NCBI RefSeq assembly: GCF_000720185.1
Contig: NZ_JOIY01000012.1
Coordinates: 62,001-126,000, forward strand
Length of the DNA: 64,000 nucleotides
Direction: 5' to 3'
Origin: Streptomyces sp. NRRL S-340
GTDB taxonomy: Bacteria > Actinomycetota > Actinomycetes > Streptomycetales > Streptomycetaceae
Shown in pieces: positions 1-6,740 of this stretch. Under the pieces are notes generated by a model. That model saw only the letters and a list, made by a program, of their open reading frames with translations. It was not told where the DNA came from and did no database searches. Within the stretch, counting starts at the first letter, position 1; each line of letters starts with the position of its first letter. The translations under genes were made by a program, and so were the position numbers.

Positions 1-2
1 TC

Positions 3-359
3 GTCACCTCGCAGTTCGAGGCCCTGCGCCACCTGCGCGACCACCCCGGGGCCCGGGTGGCCGACCTCGCCGCCGAGTTCGCCATCGGCATCGGGGCGAC
101 CAGCAAGAGCGTCGACCGCCTGGAGAAACAGGGGTGGGCCGTCCGGCAGCCGAATCCGTCCGACCGCCGGTCCTCCCTGCTGACCCTGACCGAGGACGGC
201 TCGCGGCTCGTCGACGCGGCGGAGGAGACGTTCGGCGACGCGCTGGCCGAGCTGATCGGAGCCACTCTCGACAACTCCTCGGTGGCCGCGCTCGCCCGGG
301 CCCTCGCGACGCTGCGCTCCGCCCTCGAGGACAACCGGATCGGCGCGCCCACCGGCTGA
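3..359 (+). CDS. MarR family transcriptional regulator, 5' truncated by the window edge
   Basis: The open frame enters from the left edge and ends at the TGA at 357-359, leaving 118 visible codons. The protein shows the second half of a MarR winged helix: a recognition-helix segment (GIGATSKSVDRLEKQGW), then the wing with the family's typical PSDRRSSLLTLTEDG stretch, then a C-terminal dimerisation helix. MarR proteins are dimeric repressors or activators that often respond to small phenolic ligands. The start, promoter and target are outside the window. A start at the internal GTG (57) would remove half of the DNA-binding domain, so I treat the gene as truncated by the edge. A second MarR gene lies at 1761. 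Confidence 0.85.
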   Translation, partial: VTSQFEALRHLRDHPGARVADLAAEFAIGIGATSKSVDRLEKQGWAVRQPNPSDRRSSLLTLTEDGSRLVDAAEETFGDALAELIGATLDNSSVAALARALATLRSALEDNRIGAPTG

Positions 360-479
360 CCGCCTCCTGACGATGGCACACCGGGGCACGCCGGACAGCC
401 TTCGCGCCGGTGGCCACTGGCCGCCGGCCGATACGCCGCCCGGCAGGACGCGTCCTGCCAGGACACCACGTGCCGCATC

Positions 480-589
480 ACCGAGGTCTACGGCCAGAGC
501 GGGCGGCACAACGACCTGGCCCCCGGGCCGGCCGGCACGTCCGGCATGACTGCAACGGCTCGGCGGCACAGAAGTTCACACTGCGCTGA
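480..589 (+). pseudogene. Remnant of a ricin-B lectin / CBM13 C-terminus
   Basis: In the frame ending at the TGA at 587-589 the last codons read VRHDCNGSAAQKFTLR. This closely resembles the last repeat of ricin-type beta-trefoil carbohydrate-binding domains (VQLWDCNG.AAQ.W/F.L). Upstream the frame is not lectin-like, and a possible continuation (ITEVYGQSGRHNDL) is in another frame, so the piece looks like the decayed 3' end of a secreted glycosidase or lectin. The 404-nt stretch 360-763 holds no other recognisable gene. The match is short, hence the modest confidence. Confidence 0.4.
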
Positions 590-763
590 GGACGCACTCG
601 GCGCACCGGGCGCACCGAGGACGGGTCCCCGGGGACGCCCGCTCTGCGTGCACGTCAGCACGCCGGGCTGCCGCTGGGGCGCGGACCGCACCGACGACGG
701 CAGACCGTGTGACGGGAACGGGACCTCGGGACCGGCAGGACCGGACGGAACCGGGAGCACCGC

Positions 764-1672
764 TCAGGCCAGGAACTCCCCCAGCACCCGGCCGAGTTCG
801 TCAGGTCGCTCGGTCGGGAGGGAGTGGTGCGAGGCGCCGGGCAGTATCCCGACGGTGGCAGCGGGAAGGAGACTTCGGGCCCGCCCGGCCACGCGTCGCA
901 CGTCGTGGGCCCGGCTGCGCTCGGCCAGGAGCACCAGCGTCGGAACGGTGAAGGCCCTCAGATCCCGTGCCGCCGGCCGTCTCATGGCGACGGCCTTCGA
1001 CCGCCGGGCGGTGGCGGTGCTCTCCAGGAAGGCGCCCCATACCGGATCCTGCGGATCACCTCCCGTCTCCCACCGGTGGAACGCCCGGATCCGCTCGGGG
1101 GTGGGCCTCAGCAGCATCGGCAGCGCCCGTACGAGGTAGCGCGCCCCCAGGCCGGCGAAGCAGCCGGTGGGATCGAGCAGCGCGAGTCGCCGGACCCGGT
1201 GCGGCGCGTGCAGCCCGTACATCAGGGCGATCCAGGCGCCGTAGGAGTGGCCGCACATCCGGACACCGTCCAGGCCGAGTTCGCCGAGGACCTCGTCGAG
1301 CCATGCCGTCAGGTCGGCGGCGCCGCGCAGGGGTGCCCCGTCGTGCACACTGCGGCCGATGTCGCCCATCAGGTCGAGGGCGTGGACCCGGTGGGTGCGA
1401 GCCAGGTGGCCGACGGCCGCGAACCACGCCATGGAGGTCGCTCCGCCCCCGGGCAGCAGCACGAGAGGGGTGCCGTCCTCCGGCCCGCAGACGTGGACCC
1501 GGGTGCTGCCGTAGGCCGACGGGACCTGCCTGCCGAGGACCTCCACGGGCCACCGCCGCAGGACGGCGTCGTACGCCTCGGAGAAGTCCGGCACCCCCGC
1601 CAGCCTCAGTTCCGGCACCTCGACGTCCGGCGCCTCCGACTCCGTCACCCTCGGCTCCGTCCTCTCGCCCAC
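764..1672 (-). CDS. Alpha/beta hydrolase
   Basis: 302 aa, cytoplasmic, no signal peptide. The fold markers are clear: the oxyanion segment LLPGGG at 72-77, the nucleophile elbow GHSYGAW with Ser143, a downstream acid candidate in the VLLAERSRAHD segment, and the catalytic histidine pair in GASHHS near 282-283. The substrate cannot be deduced. The GTG start at 1672 follows GGGGACC. The gene is divergent from a MarR regulator (1761), and a perfect 17-bp palindrome fills the -35/-10 spacer of its own promoter. I therefore infer MarR repression, a layout common for hydrolases that act on the regulator's ligand or an antibiotic-like ester. Confidence 0.85.
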   Translation of the reverse strand: MGERTEPRVTESEAPDVEVPELRLAGVPDFSEAYDAVLRRWPVEVLGRQVPSAYGSTRVHVCGPEDGTPLVLLPGGGATSMAWFAAVGHLARTHRVHALDLMGDIGRSVHDGAPLRGAADLTAWLDEVLGELGLDGVRMCGHSYGAWIALMYGLHAPHRVRRLALLDPTGCFAGLGARYLVRALPMLLRPTPERIRAFHRWETGGDPQDPVWGAFLESTATARRSKAVAMRRPAARDLRAFTVPTLVLLAERSRAHDVRRVAGRARSLLPAATVGILPGASHHSLPTERPDELGRVLGEFLA

Positions 1673-1713
1673 GGTCCCCGCCCCCGACGCCTCGCCCGGT
1701 GATTACTCGGCCT

Positions 1714-1742
1714 ACCATAATCTCGATCATCGAGATATTGAA
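1714..1742 (-). promoter_or_regulatory. Hydrolase promoter with an embedded MarR-type operator
   Basis: On the minus strand TTCAAT (1742-1737) and TATGGT (1719-1714) form a -35/-10 pair with a 17-nt spacer. The spacer, 1720-1736, is exactly the perfect palindrome ATCTCGATCATCGAGAT (two 8-nt arms around one base). Size, symmetry and position between divergent marR and hydrolase genes fit a MarR dimer site that blocks RNA polymerase. The elements are seen; the regulator assignment is inferred. Confidence 0.7.
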
Positions 1743-1760
1743 GTCCGATCGGAGGAAACG

Positions 1761-2276
1761 GTGGACCACGACGAACCCGGCCTGCAACTGGTGCACCTGC
1801 TGCGCGCCGTGACCGTGGAACTGAACCTGTCCGCATCGGAGTTCGCCTCGGACAACGGGCTGCACCCCACGGACGTGCGCGCGCTCGTCCACCTGCTGGA
1901 CGCGGACCGTGCGGGCGTCACCGCCACCGCCGGCCGGCTGGGTACGCAGCTGGGGATCAACTCGGCGTCGACCACCGCGCTCATCGACCGGCTGGAACGG
2001 CTGGGCCTGGTCCGCCGCGAGCGCGACACCCGCGACCGCCGCCGGGTCCTGCTCGCGGTCACCGACAAGGCCGTCGCCCTGGGCTGGTCGTTCTTCGGGC
2101 CGCTGATCAGGGAGATGATCGCCTCGATGAACTCCTTCGACGCGGCCGACCTGGCGGTGGTACGCCGCTTTCTGCTGGCCATGCGCGAGGTCACCGCCGC
2201 GGCGCGAGAGGCCGGGCGAGAGGACACCGCCGGGAAGCGAAGCCCGCACGGTGAAGGCCGCGACACCGGCCGGTGA
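1761..2276 (+). CDS. MarR family transcriptional regulator
   Basis: 171 aa. Residues about 40-105 form the winged helix: an alpha2-alpha3 segment (TATAGRLGTQLGINSASTT), the recognition helix with ALIDRLERLGLV, and a wing rich in Arg (RRERDTRDRRRVLLAVTDK). Helices on either side provide the dimer interface. The GTG start is supported by GGAGG at 1751-1755. The gene is divergent from the alpha/beta hydrolase across a perfect palindrome (1720-1736), its likely binding site. The SDR-DUF2867 gene follows in the same direction after about 120 nt and may be cotranscribed. The Arg-rich tail after residue 140 is low complexity. Confidence 0.9.
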   Translation: MDHDEPGLQLVHLLRAVTVELNLSASEFASDNGLHPTDVRALVHLLDADRAGVTATAGRLGTQLGINSASTTALIDRLERLGLVRRERDTRDRRRVLLAVTDKAVALGWSFFGPLIREMIASMNSFDAADLAVVRRFLLAMREVTAAAREAGREDTAGKRSPHGEGRDTGR

Positions 2277-2399
2277 AGACGGCACCGGGCGGTGAGGACC
2301 GGCGCACCGGCTGCTCGCGGGAGGCGCGCACGCGCCGTGGAGCCGATGATCGTACCCAACGGGCGGCATGCCGTCGGAGCGATCGGTGGGAGAGCACGC

Positions 2400-3968
2400 G
2401 TGGGCACGGACTCGGAGCGAAGTGGTGAACGCCTGCACTGCCTGGTCACCGGGGCGTCGGGGTACGTGGGCGGGCGGCTGGTGCCGGAACTGCTGGAGGC
2501 GGGCCACCGGGTCCGGTGCCTGGCCCGGTCCCCCGGCAAGCTGCGCGATCATCCCTGGGCGCCGGACGCCGAGACGGTCCGGGGCGACGTCACCGATGCG
2601 GCCTCCCTGGCCTCGGCCATGCGCGGGATCGATGTCGCGTACTACCTGGTGCACGCGCTCGGTACCGGACCGGGGTTCGAGGACACGGACCGCCGTGCGG
2701 CCCGGAGCTTCGCCGAGCAGGCACGGGTCGCCGGTGTGCGGCGGATCGTGTACCTCGGCGGGCTCACCCCGCAGGGCGTCCCGGAGCACGCCCTGTCCCC
2801 GCATCTGAGGTCCCGCGCCGAGGTGGGGCGGATCTTCCTGGAGGGTCCCGTCCCGGCCACGGTGCTGCGGGCGGCCGTCGTCATCGGCTCGGGCTCGGCG
2901 TCGTTCGAGATGCTGCGCTACCTCACCGAGCGGCTGCCGGTGATGGTGACCCCCAGCTGGGTGCACACCCGCATCCAGCCCATCGGGATCCGCGACGTGC
3001 TGCGCTACCTCGTCGGCTCGGCGGCCATGCCGCAGGACGTCGACCGGGCCTTCGACATCGGCGGCCCGGACGTCCTCACCTACCGCGACATGATGCGCCG
3101 CTACGCGGCTGTCGCGGGGCTGCCGCACCGGCTGATCCTGCCGGTGCCGGTGCTCACCCCGGGGCTGTCCAGCCACTGGGTCGGCCTCGTCACCCCGGTG
3201 CCCGCGTCGATCGCCCGGCCGCTGACCGAGTCGCTGCGGCACGAAGTGATCTGCGCCGAGCACGACATCTCCCGCTACGTGCCCGACCTGCCGGGCCAGC
3301 CGCTGTCCTTCGACGAGGCGCTCGCCCTGGCGCTGCGCAAGGTGCGCGAGGCACAGGTCGCCACCCGGTGGTCGTCGGCCGCGCTGCCCGGGGCGCCCAG
3401 CGATCCGCTGCCCACCGATCCGGACTGGGCCGGTGGCAGCCTCTACGAGGACGAACGCGAGATGCCGGTGAACGCGTCCCGGCAGTCGCTGTGGAAGGTG
3501 ATCGAGGGCATCGGCGGCGACAACGGCTGGTACTCCTTCCCGCTGGCCTGGGCCGTCCGCGGCTGGCTGGACCGTTTCGTCGGCGGTGTCGGCCTGCGCC
3601 GCGGACGGCGGGACGCCGAGCGGCTGCGCGTCGGTGACTCACTGGACTTCTGGCGGGTGGAGGAGATCGAGCCCGGTCACCTCCTGCGGCTGCGTGCCGA
3701 GATGCGGCTGCCCGGCCTGGCGTGGCTGGAGATGCGCGCCGAGACGGACGAGGAGGGCCGCACCCGCTACCGCCAGCGTGCCCTGTTCCACCCGCGCGGC
3801 CTGCTGGGCCACGCCTACTGGTGGTCCGTCTCGCCCTTCCACGCCCTCGTCTTCGGCGGCATGGCCCGCAACATCACCCAGGCCGCCGCCAAGGGAATGA
3901 GCGCACGGGGACCACGTTCGCCCGCCGGGCGCCTCCGCTCCTCCCCGCGGGGGCGGACAGGGCGGTAG
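2400..3968 (+). CDS. SDR family NAD(P)-binding protein fused to a DUF2867 domain
   Basis: About 522 aa. The N-terminal half is an atypical short-chain dehydrogenase/NmrA-type Rossmann domain with VTGASGYVGGRL at about 16-27, followed by a second acidic/basic beta strand (VRCLARSP). The C-terminal part from roughly residue 355 matches DUF2867 proteins, with the SRQSLWKVIEGIGGDNGWY region and conserved Trp/Gly residues. The family is known as a membrane-associated oxidoreductase-like fusion without a firmly established substrate. I chose the GTG at 2400 because GGGAG lies seven bases upstream; a longer frame back to 2292 is low-complexity and lacks a ribosome site. It lies downstream of the marR gene and may share its promoter. 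Confidence 0.85.
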   Translation: MGTDSERSGERLHCLVTGASGYVGGRLVPELLEAGHRVRCLARSPGKLRDHPWAPDAETVRGDVTDAASLASAMRGIDVAYYLVHALGTGPGFEDTDRRAARSFAEQARVAGVRRIVYLGGLTPQGVPEHALSPHLRSRAEVGRIFLEGPVPATVLRAAVVIGSGSASFEMLRYLTERLPVMVTPSWVHTRIQPIGIRDVLRYLVGSAAMPQDVDRAFDIGGPDVLTYRDMMRRYAAVAGLPHRLILPVPVLTPGLSSHWVGLVTPVPASIARPLTESLRHEVICAEHDISRYVPDLPGQPLSFDEALALALRKVREAQVATRWSSAALPGAPSDPLPTDPDWAGGSLYEDEREMPVNASRQSLWKVIEGIGGDNGWYSFPLAWAVRGWLDRFVGGVGLRRGRRDAERLRVGDSLDFWRVEEIEPGHLLRLRAEMRLPGLAWLEMRAETDEEGRTRYRQRALFHPRGLLGHAYWWSVSPFHALVFGGMARNITQAAAKGMSARGPRSPAGRLRSSPRGRTGR

Positions 3969-4135
3969 GAGCGTCCATGGCGTGCCGGGAAGGCGGCACG
4001 GGTCGGGGGACCGGCGCCATGCGTCGCCACACCGGCCCCGGAGACCGCGGAAGGCTTCCGGGACATCGGCGCCGGTGTCCGCGTCACGCTTTTGGGAGAC
4101 CGGGCCCGAAGGCCGCGCGCCGTCATCCGCCCGGT

Positions 4136-5038
4136 CTACCGCCCGTCCGGGAGTTCGACGCCCGTCCACTCCCAGGGCGCCGGTCCGGTGCCGTCGCACC
4201 ACGCCCGCAGGTCGCGGCCGTTGACGCAGATGATGCCGCACTGGCGTGCGTACTCCAGGGCGGGGGCGGTGAAGTCGCTGGTCGTCACCACCGCGGCCAC
4301 GTCGGCCTCGTGGATGGTGAAGCAGGTCCCCCCGAACCGCTGCAGGTCCTGCGATCCGACCTTGTTCGCTTCCTCGTAGTGCTTGCACTGGATCACCACG
4401 CGTCGTCCGTCCGGTGCGAGCGCGGTGACGTCCGCCCCCAAGTCGCCTGCTCCGCCGACCACTTCGGCCTCCCGGCAGGCGTCGCGGGCGCACAGGTCGG
4501 CCACGGCCTGCTCGAAGCCGTCGGGGTCGAGCGCGGCGTGCACCGCCACCTGGTCGAGGGGAACCGTCCGCGCCTCTTCGTCCGGGTGCGGCGCGAAGGC
4601 GACCGCCTGCGTCGGGGCCGCTCCCGCGATGCCCTGTGTCCCGCCGCGGGCGGTCCGGGCGGGCTCGGCGGCGACGTCCGGTGCGGCCGGTGCGCCGCCC
4701 CCCGCGGGCGGCGGTGCGGCTTCCTCCGCCGTCGTCTCGCCAAGGCTGTCGGACGCCCGCTCGGCCGCCTCCTCCAGCGCCCTCGCGGCCCGGCGCGCGC
4801 ATCTCGCGGCGGAGAAGCGGCGCCACCGGGAACGGAAGAGCACCACGGCCACCGTGCCGGCCAGGGCCAGTTCGCCGGCCCACAGCGGACGGCGCTCGAC
4901 CACGCCCAGCAGGAGCCGTACGAGGAAGGCGAAGACGCACAGGAGGATCGCGAGCAGCAGGAAGAACAGGGCGGTCGTGCGCAGATCGAACCGGCGGTCG
5001 CGGCGCACGCGGGGTATGCGGCTCACGGGCTGGGTCAT
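4136..5038 (-). CDS. Membrane-anchored Mrr-like restriction endonuclease domain protein
   Basis: 300 aa. Two hydrophobic segments (about 22-45 and 54-68) sit at the N-terminus, followed by a charged, Ala/Pro-rich linker (about 75-150) and a C-terminal Mrr_cat / PD-(D/E)XK nuclease domain. The nuclease signature is visible as GDLGADV (Asp203) followed by VVIQCK (Gln217, Lys219), the D...QxK pattern of Mrr-type enzymes. Such proteins are thought to cleave modified or foreign DNA near the membrane, but most streptomycete members are uncharacterised. The gene stands alone, with no methylase nearby, which fits a type IV-like or housekeeping role rather than a classical restriction-modification pair. 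Confidence 0.8.
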   Translation of the reverse strand: MTQPVSRIPRVRRDRRFDLRTTALFFLLLAILLCVFAFLVRLLLGVVERRPLWAGELALAGTVAVVLFRSRWRRFSAARCARRAARALEEAAERASDSLGETTAEEAAPPPAGGGAPAAPDVAAEPARTARGGTQGIAGAAPTQAVAFAPHPDEEARTVPLDQVAVHAALDPDGFEQAVADLCARDACREAEVVGGAGDLGADVTALAPDGRRVVIQCKHYEEANKVGSQDLQRFGGTCFTIHEADVAAVVTTSDFTAPALEYARQCGIICVNGRDLRAWCDGTGPAPWEWTGVELPDGR

Positions 5039-5147
5039 GCGGCTGTGCCTTCCTCCTGGGCGGCGACGAAGACCGGTCCTCCACGCCTGTCCGAGACGGC
5101 GGCGGCCACGGCCGGCCGTGCTGCTGTACGAGCGACCTGGCGTCGCC

Positions 5148-5585
5148 TCACGCCTCGCTGCGATCAGCGCCGGGCGGGTCCGGCTCCGGGGGCCGGAAGC
5201 ACGCGGTGACCATCTTGCCGTCGGGGCACGGGTGCGCCTGCCAGGTGTCGGCCAGCGCGTCGACGAGGAACAGGCCGCGTCCGCCCGTGCGTCCGGCGCT
5301 GGGCGGGCGGGGCGTGGGCAGGTGCGGGGAGGAGTCGTGGACGCTCACGTGCAGGCAGCGCTGGTCCCAGGTCATGACGAGCTGGGCACTGCTGCCTGCG
5401 TGGACGTGGGCGTTGGTCACCAGCTCCGAGACGGTGAGCAGGACGTCGTCCGCCGTCTCGGGCCAACTGGTGGTCCAGCCCAGATCCTCCAGGTGGCCGC
5501 GGGCCCACTCCCGGGCCGTCCTCACCCCGCTCGAGACGGGCAGCGACCGTGCCCAGCCCACCGCGCGTACGGACGCTCCGCTCAC
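5148..5585 (-). CDS. Anti-sigma-type ATP-binding protein (HATPase_c, RsbW-like)
   Basis: 145 aa. The GHKL ATPase fold is shown by the N-box helix LLTVSELVTNAHVHAG (Glu54, Asn58), an HDSSPHLP segment replacing the usual D-x-G box, and GGRGLFLVDALADTW as the G2 lid. Proteins of this size in Streptomyces act as anti-sigma or antisigma-antagonist kinases, or bind partner-switch proteins. The GTG start at 5585 is preceded by GAGGAGGAACTC, an excellent ribosome site, so the longer upstream frame is not used. No anti-anti-sigma gene is adjacent, so the partner is unknown. Confidence 0.85.
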   Translation of the reverse strand: MSGASVRAVGWARSLPVSSGVRTAREWARGHLEDLGWTTSWPETADDVLLTVSELVTNAHVHAGSSAQLVMTWDQRCLHVSVHDSSPHLPTPRPPSAGRTGGRGLFLVDALADTWQAHPCPDGKMVTACFRPPEPDPPGADRSEA

Positions 5586-5689
5586 GAGTTCCTCCTCGGT
5601 CGATCCATCCTGTGCCTGCGTGTGCCTGCTCCCGGCTCCTACTCCGGAGGCGGTTCCCCGGCGCCCGGCCGGTGCTTCCCGGGGTGTCC

Positions 5690-6535
5690 TCACAGTTGGC
5701 GCCAGCGCGCGCTGCACCACGAGAAGGCACCGAACGCGGCCAGCCCCAGAGCGATCAGGGCGAGCAGCCAGGGACCGGCCGGCAGGTCCCGGAACGAGCG
5801 CAGCGTGTCGTCCATCCCCCTGGCCCTGCCGGGCTGGTGCCGCACGGCGGCCACGACGGCGAACACCCCGGCGACGGCGAACACGACGCCGCGGGCCGTG
5901 CCGCCCGCCACCCCGAGGACGTCGGTGACCTTCCGGGCCCGAGGGGACATGGCCCCGGTGCGCAACCGCTCGCGGAACTTCTTCCGCACGGCCCGGACCG
6001 CGATCCACAGCCCGGCGACCACCACGGCGGCGCCCGCGGCCCCGACGATCCACTGGCCGGTCGGCCAGCTCAGCACCGTGGCGGTGACGTCGTCGGTCCG
6101 CCGGTCGGACGACCCGCTGCCGCTGCCCTTGTCACCGGCCGCGTAGGAGAGCACGGAGAAGGACACGAAGGCGTAGAAGACGCAACGGGCCGCTGCCGCC
6201 GCCCGCTTGGCAGGTTTCGCGCCGTCCCGGCCGGCACCGCCGACCACGGCCTCCGACAGCCGCCACAGCGCCATGCCCGCCAGCGCGACGCCCACGGCCC
6301 ACAGCATCACCGAGCCGAGGGGCTTGCCGGCCAGCTCACCCAGCGCGCCGCCGCGATCGGCCTGCCGGCCGTCGCCGTCGCCGTGGAACGCGATCTGCAG
6401 CGCGATGACGCCCACGAGCACGTAGATCAGTCCACGGGCCGCGAAGCCCGCCCGGGCCGCGACAGCCATCGCCGTGCTGTCGGCCGCACGGCGGACCTGC
6501 CCGCGTCCACGCAAAGCCATTGCCCCTGTGTCCAT
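5690..6535 (-). CDS. DUF1206 family integral membrane protein
   Basis: 281 aa with six predicted transmembrane helices arranged as three repeats of a helix pair, the DUF1206 architecture. Each repeat begins with an A/G-R-G motif (ARAGFAARGLIYVLVG near 27-42, AARCVFYAFV near 115-124, GGTARGVVFAVAGV near 213-226). No enzyme motif is visible and the family has no established function. The ATG at 6535 follows a GTG-rich leader. It is separated from the upstream oxidoreductase gene by a strong hairpin (6694-6740), so it is probably transcribed on its own. Confidence 0.85.
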   Translation of the reverse strand: MDTGAMALRGRGQVRRAADSTAMAVAARAGFAARGLIYVLVGVIALQIAFHGDGDGRQADRGGALGELAGKPLGSVMLWAVGVALAGMALWRLSEAVVGGAGRDGAKPAKRAAAAARCVFYAFVSFSVLSYAAGDKGSGSGSSDRRTDDVTATVLSWPTGQWIVGAAGAAVVVAGLWIAVRAVRKKFRERLRTGAMSPRARKVTDVLGVAGGTARGVVFAVAGVFAVVAAVRHQPGRARGMDDTLRSFRDLPAGPWLLALIALGLAAFGAFSWCSARWRQL

Positions 6536-6693
6536 GGGTCCCCGATGCCCCCGGACCCGCGTGTGACACCCGTCCGCCCCGAAGTGGCCGGTGCACCGGC
6601 CTTCTTCGCGGTCCCGTCGTTCCGGCGCGGGGCCGGCCTCCGGCCCGGCGGTGCGTGAGGTCGCGCGAGCCGGCCCGAGGTCCGCCGCACGCG

Positions 6694-6740
6694 GAGCTCC
6701 GGACGAGAGGGGAGCCGGGCGCCCTCTTCGTCCGGAGCTC
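6694..6740 (-). terminator. Rho-independent-like terminator of the MurNAc operon
   Basis: Arms 6694-6711 and 6722-6740 are complementary over 18 bp with a single bulged T and a 10-nt loop. The hairpin directly abuts the stop codon (6741-6743) of the minus-strand oxidoreductase gene. There is no clear U tract, as is common for terminators in Streptomyces. Confidence 0.7.

Noticed and set aside
1056..3263. 735-codon minus-strand open frame
   Set aside because: It is an antisense shadow of the MarR and SDR-DUF2867 genes; the residues are Arg/Gly/His-rich with no domain.
4136..5038. Restriction-modification or defence island
   Set aside because: Only one Mrr-like membrane-anchored protein is present; no methylase, specificity subunit, helicase or other defence gene lies nearby.
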